NCBI GenBank assembly: GCA_030062745.1
Contig: CP099840.1
Coordinates: 496,001-560,000 of the forward strand
Origin: Capitulum mitella
Lineage: Eukaryota > Arthropoda > Thecostraca > Pollicipedomorpha > Pollicipedidae
Length of the DNA stretch: 64,000 bases
Reading direction: 5' to 3'
This document shows positions 10,881 through 19,925 of this stretch, one piece after another (position 1 is the stretch's first letter; each line of letters begins with the position of its first letter). The notes below the pieces were generated by a model. The model was not told the DNA's origin. It saw nothing but the letters and a program-made list of their open reading frames with translations, and did no database searches. Position numbers and translations under genes: made by a program.

Positions 10881-13800
10881 GGCCGCGGTCCGGCGCCGGC
10901 TGCCTGCGACGGCGAGGACCTGCTGTCGGCGCTGAAGAGGACAGAGTCCTCGCTGACGTGGCAGATGAACAAGGTGGAGAACGCGCTGATCCAGATGGGC
11001 GGCGACACCGGCAGCCACGCGGGCAGGCGCGAGGTGGACCGCGAGGCGGCGCAGGAGGTGGAGCCATACTCCCGTGAGCTCCGAGCTGGTTCAGGCGCCG
11101 CGAGAGCCGGCGACGCCGTCGAGCTGGCTGTCCAGAGCTGATGTCATTTTTGATGACCGAATCCCAACGAATAGTTAATACAAAGAATGGTTCATGCCAG
11201 TTATTGAAGGAAGTGTTGGGTTGGGCTGGGTTGGGTTGCGTTGCCCCCCCCCCCACAGCGGGGAGTGGTGTGATCCAACGCGAATGGGTTCAGGACATGT
11301 ATCTAACTTGAATGAATGTTCAAGTTTGGTATTGATGTAACTGGATCACAGGTGCATGGAGGGGCACTCCTGCTTACCCATTAAAGGCAGGGGCACTAAA
11401 AAAGTGTTCAGGTGGTACAAAATCAGTCGCTATGTAAACTGCCATATCCTCGTTATCATTTCCTTGTTTCGCTGGCCTGATCTGGTGCCGCAGCTCATTT
11501 CTGACGTCCGCCGTCCTCGCAGGGAGTCCGGAGAGTCTGAAGAGCTGCGCCGAGCTCAAGGAGCGTGGCTTCGACGTGAGTGGGCTGTACTTTATCCGAC
11601 CGACGCCCAGCCTGCCCAAGGTCCGCGTCTTCTGCGACATGACCACAGAGGGCGGCGGCTGGACCGTGTTCCAGCGGCGCGGACCCCACCTCAAGCGGCA
11701 CGGTCAGTTCACGGGCTGGGCGCCGGACGCGGCAGGACGTCGTCAGTCTTAGTAATCTAAAACAGTATAATTTTTTAACTACTTTTCGTACTTTTGAGTT
11801 GCTTGCTCAGATAGCACCAATAACAAGCAACACAGCCGTAGGATAAACGTTAGGATGTTAACAGTTCCGTCATTCATTATGTGTTAATCCTCAGGAGTCT
11901 TCGATATATTGCATGCATTTTTTTGCGCAAAAGCACCATTATGCATGCGAGGCGAGAATTAGACAGGTTTTCATTTATCTACTGAACTTAGCAACTTGAA
12001 GTGATAAATGCCTTCACAGTATTTCTGTGTGAATGTTTATTCTGACAACCCTGTGCTGGCTGTGCAGACTTTTTCCAGGACTGGGAAGACTACAAAAATG
12101 GATTCGGCGACCCCGAGGGCGAATACTGGCTGGGCAACGCCTACCTGCACCACCTGACCGCCTCGGGCAAACACAAGCTGCGCATCGAGATGCTCGACTG
12201 GTCCGGGCGAGCGCACGCACGCCGAGTACGACGACTTCAGCGTGGGCGACGAGGCCAGCAAGTTCCGCATCCGGCTGGGCGCCTTCTCCGGCAACACAGG
12301 TGGGCGCGACGCGGGAATGCGGCGCCGTGACGCGGCGGCCGCGGCACGCCGGGGCGGGGCCGCTGCGGGGACGCTCTCCGGGCGAGCTGGGCGCGCCGTC
12401 AGACCGCCGAGGCCAGGCCGGGGAGGGGACGCGAGAACTCTGAGGCCGGCCGGAGAGGGGACGCGAGAATGCTGAGGCCAGGCCGGAGAGGGGACGAGAG
12501 AACGCCGAGGCCAGGCCGGAGAGGGGACGCGAGAACGCTGAGGCCGGCCGGAGAGGGGACGCGAGAATGCTGAGGCCAGGCCGGAGAGGGGACGAGAGAA
12601 CGCTGAGGCCGGCCGGAGAGGGGACGCGAGAACGCCGAGGCCAGGCCGGAGAGGGGACGCGAGAACGCTGAGGCCGGCCGAGAATGGACGCCTCTCTGAG
12701 CCTGGTGTCGTGACGGCCAGATGCCGCAGCGGCGGAGAACGGCGCCGCCCGTCCGTTATGGCGGGCCGGCGACCTCTGCGGTGTGGAGCCGTGCGGTCGG
12801 CCGGACAGGAAATGGTCTGCGCTCACCCAGGTGCAGGGGTCGATCGGAGAGGCCGTCGGCGACGGACGGCGTCCATCGCCGCCGTCCGCGTCTCCGGTGA
12901 GGTCATCTGGGACACGTGTTTCGGTGGCCAATTTGCCGCGATCCGGGCTGTCCCACGGGGCGCTCATTGTCGGCTTACCGTCATAAGCCTCTGTCCCAGT
13001 GGTGTGCTGAAAAATGTCAGCAATTTTAAGCGGAGTGGCTGTCAGATGAGGGGATGATCTTGACCCGGACAGGACACCAGCGCCACCAACCGCCGGCCGG
13101 CTAATCGTATTACACCGAAAAAACCGAAAAATCATGATTATCCGGCCGAAATGCGGAACTAGAGCCGGACCTGGCCGGATCGCGGCCTGACCGATGCATT
13201 AGCCACAGTTGTGCATTCAATCCCTAACGCCCAGACGGCTGCGAATCATCACGCTGATCCGCTTTGCAGTGTGCTGTAATCTAATAATCTGTCTCGGGCG
13301 GCGGCGGCGCTCCGCCGGGCTGTGGTGCCGAGTCGCGCTGGCGCCACGCGGTCGCCGCTTCGCGTGCGGTCGGGCCGGCGGCGCCATGGCCTCGCTTGGT
13401 CGCCGACAGTCGCCATCCCCGGGCTAATGAGGCCATCCGCCCGCCTCTGCCTGATGTTCGGCCGAGCGGCCACTGCCGCGCTGCGCCAGTCGAGATTAAG
13501 CGGCCGAGACAAAGGGCATGTCCATGAAAAAAACGAGAGGAGAGAAGCGGAATATAATTGTTGAACAGCCGACACAGAATCGTCGCCAGAACACAAAGAC
13601 TTCATCGCGATGTTAGCTAGACGGCCACGTTTCCCTGAGTGTCTATATGAATATACAAAGTCCGGTGTAAAGCATCTTTTGAAAAATTTTACTGCGCAAG
13701 TTTTCCATTCGCAACCGGGAAGTAAACATTTCATGACGTTTTTGGGAGAAATTTTGGTCAAAATGATTGTGCTACCGAGCAGTTAACCCATGTTCACCCG

Positions 13801-16800
13801 AGCGTTCCAGTCGCTCTTCGCTTTCCCGGGGGTCCTCGAGAATGCCCCCTCCATGATCTCAGACCTAAGAGAGGTACCGTGATGCGAGTGACACTGATCG
13901 AAAGCCTGGCAAAATTTGGGAAGAATGGAAACATATTCGTTGGCCACGATGTGATATTACACGGTCAGTAGGACAAAGAAGGCCACTTTTTGCGTAAACT
14001 TTATCAGAATGATTTGCCAGGGTGCCTTGCAATCAGAGTACGCGCTAAGCAATGCCTACTGCACGGACTCTGATCCCTACAGCCGGTCACGGAATTCCAA
14101 GTTAACGGCAGTGTGCTCGACCAAGTTAACGGTCTTTTGTAACTGCCAGAGGACCTCTGAGATGGCAAAAATGTCGATGATGAAAAAAAATGATAATAAG
14201 AGGGGTTTATAGAACCACAAGGGTCCCCTAAGACTACAAACGAGGAACTTTTGAGACTGCTAATTAGAAGTCTCTAGTAATAGGGGCCTCTGAGACGACC
14301 ATAGAGGACCCTGAAACTACTAGGCCTTGAGACGTCCACATGGCTCTTGAAACGGCCAAAGGACATAGAGGATTGCCAGAGACACCTCTGTCAAGGCAGA
14401 GAGAGACTTTTAGAGGGTCTTTGTTAGTGCCTGAGGGGCTCCTTAGACGACAGAATGTCCCAGGGACGACAAGAGAGAACCCGGGATGGCTTAAACGTCC
14501 TGAAGCTGTTTGAAGTGCCCCTGAAACTGCCAAAGGACCGCCTGAGACGTCCCGAGGGACAGGTGAAACTGTAAAAGGAATCCGAGGCCACTAGAAGGTC
14601 TTGGCACGGCAGACGGCCCGAGACCACCAAAAATGCCTCTGTAACTGCAAGAGGAAACTTAACCTAAACTGACAAAAGGTCCCCAGGAACCACGGGTTGG
14701 GGGAAGGGGGAAAATGGGCTTCTGGACCAGATAGAGACACATTTCAAATGGATAGCGCGGACCGAGTCGCCTAAAATTTTGTCTTTTTGCCGTATCTCGG
14801 CCACTTTGTACGCGAACAAAATACGGGATTTTCTCAGATATGACCACGCACTTGGATTTTTTCGATTATTTTCTATCGTAAAGAAATCACATCAAATATT
14901 CCTCCCTGGGCCCGCGCGGATCAACGTTTTTTCACATTTGAAAAACGAAAACTGGGTGGGCGCTAACCGTTCGCCTCCACTTCCCCCCCCTGTCGTGGCG
15001 AAATCCTTGATCCGCCCCTGGTGAGGGCCCCCATTGGCTACGATGGCCCCCTTGATACGATTTGCCCCCGGGCGGAATCCTGCTTACGCCCCTGAAATAT
15101 GGTAACTTATACATGGAAAAGATGCACAGCCATCATATAACCTGCTGTTAGGTCAACTTTGGCTAGTTCTTACAACATTCATATTTCGTGATTAGGTTGA
15201 GAATGCTAAACCAAAGGCATTATCATGCTACAGTGTTTCTGAGTGACATGAGGTCAGGACAGGTTAGGTCAGGTCAGGTCAGGACATGGACGGATAGTAA
15301 GCACAGTCTGTCAGTCTCGTTCCATAGATTCACGGATCAAAAATGGCTGAAATGGTGTCACGTCTTGTTGGGTCATATAAGGTCCTGTCAGGTCACAGTC
15401 TTCACGAATTTAAATTGAGACATAGACCTATCATGCCTTATTGAAAGTTAATAGCAAATTTATTTCTTGCCCCTTTTGTCACTGATACGATTTTGTGATT
15501 AAATGACCTCAGGTCAAGTCACTGACCCCTCACATATGGTATATCGCACCATTCAAAAGCATAAGAGACAGAACGCATTTCTTCCCGTCCAGAAATGTCT
15601 CCTGTATAGTCGTTTTTGGTAGAGAGGCCAAAAACATCATGCAGTACCGCTGACCTGAGGCCAGATCAAACGATCCTCCGAAAAAACTGGGAGTAAACGT
15701 TTGTTAAAAACTTTGTGTGGGAACCAGAGAGTGCGTCCCAATGTCGATATCTTTGTAGGACAATCATTGGCGCACACATGAAGTCTTTTTAAAGACCCTG
15801 CTGAAACGTCAAGCAGGCCATTGGCCTGACGCGACCTGATTCGGAAATTATGTTATCAAATGTTAATATGATGTACCAATCGCTACGGCAAAGTGCGCAC
15901 TTCTACCCTTCAAGCTGGTTTGTTTTTTTTCGCTATACTGAGAAAATACAGCGCAGTTCTCGCGACTCTCCCCTCGCCCCGACCCGGGTGAGCGGAGGAT
16001 AACAATAATGGAACGTCGCATATTACTGGACGCAGAAATGTGCTGTTGTGGCAGGCTCTGCGACATCGTTCCCGAAAGATCTCATATTCTTTGCATAACG
16101 TCGACCAAACTGGCTTGGTGGTAGTTCGTGGCATCTGGCTTTAAAAGTATAGCTTGCTGCCATCATGTTGCCGTCATTTCCAGTAATCCGACTCTCAGCA
16201 GCCAGTCGTTACCATTGCGATGAGATTAATGTGCGGCATGTAGTGTATATTACACTGCCGACGTCATCGAGTTGTGTTCCCAAAAAGTGCCTTGCGTTAC
16301 GTGAGGCGGCCCGGATCCGCTGCCGGCCGCTGTCGGAGGCCGTCCACCCTGAACGCCCGCTCCTCCTCGCCAGGAGACTCTATGACGATGGACAACAACC
16401 GGAAGTTCTCCACCCGGGACCAGGACAACGACGCGCTGCGCTACGGCAGCTGCGCGCGCGCCCACAAGGCCGGCTGGTGGTTCGGCGCCTGCCGCCGGGT
16501 CAGTATACCAGGACAGGCGGCGACGGCCGGCAGGGGCCGCGCTGGCGGTGATGTCACGCTGACGACAGCGGTGTGAAAGTAAATGCCGATTAGCCAGGGT
16601 AAAACGCTTTCTGACTTGTATGGCCTTCATTGGCGGAAAACGGGCAATTAGGCGTGGGTGAAAAGCGGTGTTTTACAGGGTGGTGATGATGCAAGCGCGA
16701 AATACAAAAGCAATAACCGCAGATTACCATATGGGGCATTTTTTCTTTTATTAGGCTTAGTCGTCATTCCGAATAAATCATCAACCGGTTCAGTTAAGTT

Positions 16801-17194
16801 CGCAAAGCTGGATAAACGCTTTATTGCCGGCGCTTATGCTTCTTAAAAAATGGTTGACAGCAAATGGATGCTAAGCCTTTTTGAAAAGAAAAACATTGGC
16901 AGCATGTGTTAAAAATTTAATAACATTGGTAATGGAACCAGGTATCTCCTGTTTCTGTCCTTCTTTGATAAGGAGTGCCTGACACCTGTGTACGTCCGAC
17001 GATTTTTTTTTTGTTACTAATGACGAAAATGCCGCAGGGAATATGTCTATTCTACACATTTCGTGCTACTTTGGCAGGCAAACTTGAATGGCGTTGCCCA
17101 CACCGGAGCCCACGATGGTCCTGACGGCATCAACTGGCTCGACTGGAAGGGTCCCAACTACTCCATCAAGGCCACCCGCATGATGGTCAAGTAG
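2876..17194 (+). CDS. Secreted coiled-coil fibrinogen-related (FReD) protein, 7 coding exons, two frameshifts
   Basis: Seven segments bounded by consensus splice sites join into one protein: 2876-2954, 4112-4234, 10457-11073, 11523-11702, 12068-12299, 16374-16498 and 17078-17194. If two small indels are allowed for, the product is about 489 residues. It has a signal peptide (about 1-20), a long helical stalk (about 27-270) and a C-terminal fibrinogen-like domain of about 215 residues (from about 280 to the end). The domain has the hallmark features: a first Cys pair, CDMTTEGGGWTVFQRR, YKNGFG, GEYWLGN, FSTRDQDND, a second Cys pair around GWWFGAC, NLNG, WKGPNYSIKATRMM. Animal FReD proteins (ficolins, tachylectin-5, angiopoietin-like, tenascin-like) are secreted lectins or adhesion ligands that oligomerise through the stalk. 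Which role applies here is unknown. As read, exons 3 and 5 each contain a frameshift, so this is either a pseudogene or carries assembly indels. Exons between 4234 and 10457 may have been missed. Confidence 0.88.
4112..4234 (+). CDS. FReD gene exon 2: stalk
   Basis: The exon is 123 bases with a pyrimidine-rich acceptor (tgacttgcag ending at 4111) and donor ATAG|GTGAGC (GT at 4235). Phase 1 at both ends keeps the frame with exons 1 and 3. It encodes about 41 residues including LNRVSLHELRQVIRDDL and VGVVENALVSMEMG, with hydrophobic residues spaced as in a heptad pattern. It has no match of its own to a named domain. The joined frame and symmetrical phase are the support. Confidence 0.65.
4726..5928 (+). 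mobile_element. TTAA element family F2, copy 1
   Basis: A non-coding element of about 1.2 kb is bounded by TTAA at 4726-4729 and 5925-5928. The left end reads CCCGCGCACGACCG. The right end, read inward on the other strand, is CACGTCCCCGACTG, and copy 2 at 7151-8373 aligns along its whole length. A G/C-clamped palindrome lies inside each end, for example GGGGGCAGTCAACTGCCCCC near 5891-5910. Near 5750-5800 there is a cluster of TGACCT/AGGTCA half-sites. TTAA flanks with CCC-starting ends point to a piggyBac-type MITE. It lies in intron 2 of the FReD gene. Confidence 0.75.
5943..7154 (+). mobile_element. TTAA element family F1, copy A
   Basis: The element is 1,212 bases, flanked by TTAA at 5943-5946 and 7151-7154. 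Its perfect terminal inverted repeat is CCCTATTCCCGG. Each end has a subterminal palindrome of the form GGGGGG-CGGATT-CCCCCC. It has no coding capacity. The same sequence occurs at 23507-24734, 29176-30393 and (reverse) 44870-46082. At 6490-6530 it carries the receptor half-site series TGACCT-T-TGACCT-TAAA-TGACCT-CCAG-TGACCT. The target site and CCC-starting ends are those of piggyBac-type elements; no transposase is encoded. Confidence 0.85.
7151..8373 (+). mobile_element. TTAA element family F2, copy 2
   Basis: This is a full-length relative of 4726-5928 in the same orientation. Its left TTAA (7151-7154) is the same four bases that end F1 copy A. The right flank has decayed to TGAA (8370-8373), and the right terminus reads CCCGCCCCCGACTG inward. 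The left subterminal palindrome GGGGGCGGTTAACCGCCCCC is perfect here (about 7200-7219). It has no coding capacity. Confidence 0.75.
8374..10456. other. Rest of FReD intron 2
   Basis: This stretch has no recognisable exon or element. Scattered AGGTCA-like half-sites occur near 8675-8685, 8822-8828 and 8980-8986. A pair of related GC-rich segments, each with AAGGAGGGG, lies near 9654-9670 and 9747-9775. A candidate exon near 9109-9208 was considered and not accepted. Confidence 0.35.
10457..11073 (+). CDS. FReD gene exon 3: long coiled-coil stalk, frameshift in GGC tract
   Basis: The acceptor is ctctccgacag (ends 10456). The donor is TCCC|GTGAGC (GT at 11074-11075), and it is phase 1 only in the downstream frame. 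The first part encodes a helical stalk (EKITTAVEASVRTM, NSIQDTLRRFETRL, FERLTNILGSVSERV, VIENTLKRQLQG). Near 10852-10883 lies a (GGC)n tract, read as poly-Ala in the upstream frame, which then stops at TGA 10933-10935. In the next frame the stalk continues (DLLSALKRTESSL, MNKVENALIQMG) to the donor in correct phase. The exon is 617 bases where a multiple of three is needed, so one base is missing or two are extra, most simply in the tract. Confidence 0.75.
11208..11253 (+). repeat. GGGTT-rich run and poly-C in FReD intron 3
   Basis: A short run of TTGGG/TTGGGTTG repeats is followed by a ten-base C run (about 11244-11253). It looks like simple-sequence DNA inside an intron. Confidence 0.5.
11523..11702 (+). 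CDS. FReD gene exon 4: start of fibrinogen domain
   Basis: The exon is 180 bases, phase 1 at both ends, with acceptor cgtcctcgcag (ends 11522) and donor CACG|GTCAGT (GT at 11703). It encodes SPESLKSCAELKERGFDVSG, then LYFIRPTPSLPKV, then VFCDMTTEGGGWTVFQRR. The two cysteines form the first conserved disulfide of FReD domains, and GGGWTV.QRR is the family signature. The segment before the domain joins directly to the stalk. It shows no frame damage. Confidence 0.88.
12068..12299 (+). CDS. FReD gene exon 5: central fibrinogen domain, 4-bp duplication frameshift
   Basis: The acceptor is ggctgtgcag (ends 12067) and the donor is ACAG|GTGGGC (GT at 12300). The exon encodes FFQDWEDYKNGFG, GEYWLGNAYLHHL and HKLRIEMLDWSGR. 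A direct repeat of GCAC (12213-12216 and 12217-12220) then shifts the frame. After it the family sequence resumes one frame over (EYDDFSVGDEASKFRIRLG, AFSGNTG) and reaches the donor in phase 1. Counting one GCAC gives 228 bases, a whole number of codons. This pins the lesion to a 4-base tandem duplication. Confidence 0.85.
12405..12690 (+). repeat. GC-rich minisatellite, unit about 32-33 bp, about 9 copies
   Basis: Tandem copies have the form GAGGCC(A)GGCCGGAGAGG, then GGACG(C)GAGAAYGCT. They begin about 105 bases after the exon-5 donor, inside intron 5 of the FReD gene. Copies differ by presence or absence of one A and by CGCGAG versus CGAGAG. The long minus-strand open frame over this array is a product of the repeat. 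Confidence 0.9.
13250..13525. promoter_or_regulatory. CpG-dense island within FReD intron 5
   Basis: A sharply bounded GC/CpG-rich patch with embedded TAAT/ATTA words (for example ggctaatgagg and gagattaagcgg) sits in an AT-rich intron. Similar patches occur at 19620-19920 and 20480-20780. It could be a regulatory island or an unrecognised exon. No coding pattern was convincing. Confidence 0.3.
14130..14700 (+). repeat. Degenerate tandem array, period about 20-21 bp
   Basis: The stretch is built from diverged versions of a unit like CCTGAAACTGCCAAAGGACC, with recurring GARAC, GCCANAGG and TCTGAGAC words every 18-22 bases. Roughly 25 copies can be traced. It lies in FReD intron 5. Heavy divergence suggests an old array. 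Confidence 0.65.
15140..15860. mobile_element. Possible decayed element rich in AGGTCA half-sites
   Basis: The region contains many AGGTCA-type words: a run of overlapping AGGTC repeats at 15250-15283, and others near 15376, 15394, 15504-15517, 15649 and 15828. The composition resembles the interiors of the TTAA elements elsewhere in the window. No clear termini or flanking TTAA were found, so the assignment to an element is tentative. Confidence 0.3.
16374..16498 (+). CDS. FReD gene exon 6: calcium-site and second Cys pair region
   Basis: The acceptor is cctcctcgccag (ends 16373) and the donor is CCGG|GTCAGT (GT at 16499-16500). The exon encodes GDSMTMDNNRKFSTRDQDND, then ALRYGSCARAHKAGWWFGACRR. 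FSTRDQDND matches the FReD calcium-binding loop, and the two Cys flanking AGWWFGA match the second conserved disulfide. The family usually has His-x-Ser after the last Cys, but here it is Arg-Arg-Ala. In acetyl-binding members that position helps form the ligand pocket, so ligand preference may differ. The following intron is phase 0. Confidence 0.88.
17078..17194 (+). CDS. FReD gene exon 7: C-terminal end and stop
   Basis: The acceptor is gctactttggcag (ends 17077), phase 0. The exon encodes ANLNGVAHTGAHDGPDGINW, then LDWKGPNYSIKATRMMVK, then the stop TAG at 17192-17194. NLNG, DGI.W, W.G..YS.K.T.MM and the short basic tail are the standard end of a fibrinogen-like domain, so the domain is complete at its C-terminus. 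Confidence 0.9.
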   Translation, partial: ANLNGVAHTGAHDGPDGINWLDWKGPNYSIKATRMMVK

Positions 17195-18075
17195 AAGAGA
17201 TGCGGGAACGAGCGCGGTCGAAGACTTCATCCCTTCGTCCCTGAGGCTCGTGACGGCGAGCTCAGGTGCTGGACGCTTAGGGCGGTTATGCTTTCCTGAG
17301 CCTTTGGCCGGCTCGTGTTTTGGTATACGTCTTAGAACATGTTTTCTGGATGTGTCTGTAGACAATGAAGTGGCAATAGGTGGTCAATGTGCATGTTATT
17401 TACAGCGTTCATCGTCGACTTTGTCTTGGCTCTTGAGGCGCACGACCCTTGCTTCTCAGAATACACGTAACGTTCCACGCTTCTTGGATAAGGCAGATAT
17501 TACTGGATTGGGCGAAGCCGGAGCTCATTTCGGACCTGAATCCGCTAAAACCAGCCGAATCCTCAGACAGGATCTACTCGAGCCCATGAAGATCCGGGGC
17601 ATGTATGACGTAGGCCGAGCAGACGAAGATCCTGGCCGAAGACCGGCGACCGAGAGTGTTAGCTGCCTGTCGACATATCAGCCTTATCACGTAACATTAA
17701 CCCGCTGTTCCGGGGAAGCTTAATAAGCCCTTTTGAGGGTTTTCGCCTGCCTTAGATGAACAGTCAGAGGGAGAACCATGAAAGTCGGTGACTTTTTTTA
17801 ACATTGCTGTTGGCATCCTTGGCAAAAAAGCCGTGTTCGTAACTTTACGGAAGACGGTTTCAGGGGAAGTTTTTGGGAAAAACAGTATGTGCAGCCGTTT
17901 TTCGTCAGTTCCGAAACTGCTATCTCGATATGCTTTATGCAATGCTACGAGAACCTGGTTGTCATTTTTGCAATGCACCTGTTCCCTTCACGCCTTCCGA
18001 CGTGCATGCTGCATTTTACGAAGACTGTAGTGAATCTAAGGGAGCAAAAAGGGGGCAATAAAGATATTAGTTTTG
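17195..18075 (+). terminator. Candidate FReD 3' untranslated region and poly(A) signal
   Basis: No further family sequence follows the stop. The first canonical AATAAA on the + strand that I see is at 18057-18062, giving a 3' untranslated region of about 0.87 kb. An AATAAG variant near 17721 could serve instead. No experimental end is available. Confidence 0.35.
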
Positions 18076-19255
18076 GAAAAGTGGCTTATCAACTCTGCGA
18101 TGTCGAGGACAAAAAGAGCAACAATTTCTATCTCTTACCTCTCGTTTCGTTTATTGTGACGAGCAAACGCGGCAATATGACAGCAAGGGTGGATCCAGAA
18201 GACCAAAACTGGACTCTGTAAACCATGTCTCGAGCCTAACTTTCATACAATGCGACTCTAAGACAGACTGTGAATTCCTCTGCGACTTATTTGAAAAGTC
18301 TGCTTTTTGACATAAGCTTCGGTGAATATTGCCAGGGGGTGGGGATACATATGAACCCTGCTTGATCCCACGTAAATTGAATTCAGCACCGCGGTACCGT
18401 ACTTATATATAATACAGCACCGGTTGATAAATAGGAGCGATGAAATACGGAAGACAAAGAAATTATTTTACTCTCCCTTTTCGTTCTTCTGTTGCCTCCA
18501 TCGGTAGATGATATTTTGATGAACATGTATGTTGGATTCCGAAAACTATTTTGAGCTCATTTTAAACCATATCAATATGTCAAAGCACACGCAGGAAGGT
18601 AACGGACATTGCTCTATGCAGGGTTTCTGGCTACGCCATTAATGTTTGGCTATGCCGTAATGTGTACCACCATGGCAACATACTTCTAGAAGTCTCAGAC
18701 CTCAGGGGTACACAGTCACAACATACGCACCGACTTCCGCATGCAGTACTCAGTACCCTCGATTTAAGTTTCGACTTGTTATTCGTGATTTGATTCTACA
18801 TCATTCGTGGTTTCTTGTACCACCATTGCAAGGTTATTTGTACTATTTTCATTTTCAAAATACACAGGTCACAATGGTTCGCTTTAGGCTATTTCTGACA
18901 CATTTTTGTGCATGAGTAACAGTGCGAGAAAGGGTGTATTACGCAATTGTCCTCTTTCGTATTGTTCCTGAACGCACCATTGACAAGCATGTGGAAATGT
19001 ATTAGTGCCAGATCAGCGATACGGCCCACAGCCGATGGCTTGCCGGCTATCATCCATGTAAAGTATTTTCTTTCCACATCAAAACGTTTTACAAGTGTTG
19101 CATTTGAACCGCAGTGGCGACAAATGAAAACCAATTACTCAAATGGTACAAAGATGTATGGGACTGGGCTTGGAATCATCAAGCGAGCTGCTGTACTATA
19201 TTGGGATTTACAGCTTTGTATCAAATGTTAAGTTGTGCAAAAAAAACTTGATGAA
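18076..19255. other. Intergenic stretch, nothing recognised
   Basis: Mostly AT-rich with short overlapping open frames on both strands. I see no splice-bounded exon or repeat. Confidence 0.35.
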
Positions 19256-19279
19256 AACTAACACATACATTAATTCTTT

Positions 19280-19418
19280 CAATGTCCTTGAATCAGAATC
19301 GAATTGATTCATTGTTCTTCAGAATGAATCGGAACCAACATGAGAATCAGAATGACCTCCTTCATCTGTGAATCGAAATCGAATGGATTCCCAGCTTCTT
19401 GAATCACTACAAGTCTGG
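19280..19418 (+). repeat. GAATC/GATTC-rich repeat ending in ACAAGTCTG
   Basis: The segment is dense in GAATC and its complement GATTC and ends CACTACAAGTCTGG. The arms at 40727-40910 and 41875-42060 have the same composition and the same ACAAGTCTG/CAGACTTGT end, so this is probably one end of the same repeat family. Confidence 0.5.
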
Positions 19419-19444
19419 TGGTACTATCCTCCCAAGTTCTCCCC

Positions 19445-19606
19445 TGCATCCTTGCTCTTCTGTGTCCCTGATCCTCTGTGTCCCTGATTCTCTGCGTCCC
19501 TGCTTCTCTACGTCCCTGCTCCTCTGCGACCCTGCTTTCTGCGTCTCCGTTCCTCTGCGCCCCTTGTTCTCTGCGTCCCTGCTTCTCTACGTCGCGACTC
19601 CTCGGC
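19445..19606 (+). repeat. Minisatellite, unit about 16 bp
   Basis: About nine or ten copies of a unit like TGCGTCCCTGCTTCTC occur in tandem with substitutions (tgtgtccctgatcctc, tacgtccctgctcctc). Confidence 0.85.
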
Positions 19607-19619
19607 CCGGTCGTGCTTT

Positions 19620-19925
19620 ATTAGCGTTCGCGGCATGCCCGGCGCCGTTCAGTGTTTAATCACCGGGATGTCGCGACGGCGACCGGCTAATGGCTGCGGT
19701 CATCACGGCGCCCACCTGCGCTAAGTCACCCCAACAGATCCGGCATCTAAACGAGCCCGCTTAAGTGGCGCACGCCGCGCAGAACGGCCGCTCGTTACGA
19801 CCGCTCTAATTAGCACCGCTGAACCGGCGGCGCCCCGTCACGGCGTCATCACGCGGCCGTTACACACCATCGGTTATCGGAACGTGCTTAAACGGCTGTT
19901 GCGAAGTTTGCGCGTTCCGCGCAAC
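19620..19925. promoter_or_regulatory. CpG-dense island with TAAT-type words
   Basis: A GC-rich, CpG-dense patch contains repeated TAAT, TTAA and ATTAG words. It resembles the patches at 13250-13525 and 20480-20780 in composition. No coding reading is convincing. Confidence 0.3.

Noticed and set aside
10342-11256. 304- and 223-codon minus-strand open frames
   Set aside because: They are antisense shadows of the GC-rich FReD exon 3, which has splice sites and family context on the + strand.
12405-12690. Possible CRISPR array
   Set aside because: Units are contiguous without unique spacers, in an intron of a eukaryotic gene. It is a minisatellite. The same applies to 39100-39757.
12014-13135. 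373-codon minus-strand open frame rich in SRVPSPAWPRR repeats
   Set aside because: It is antisense to FReD exon 5 and the intron-5 minisatellite; the repeat translates as the recurring peptide.
17250-17723. 157-codon + strand open frame after the FReD stop
   Set aside because: It lies in the likely 3' untranslated region and has no similarity to anything I recognise.
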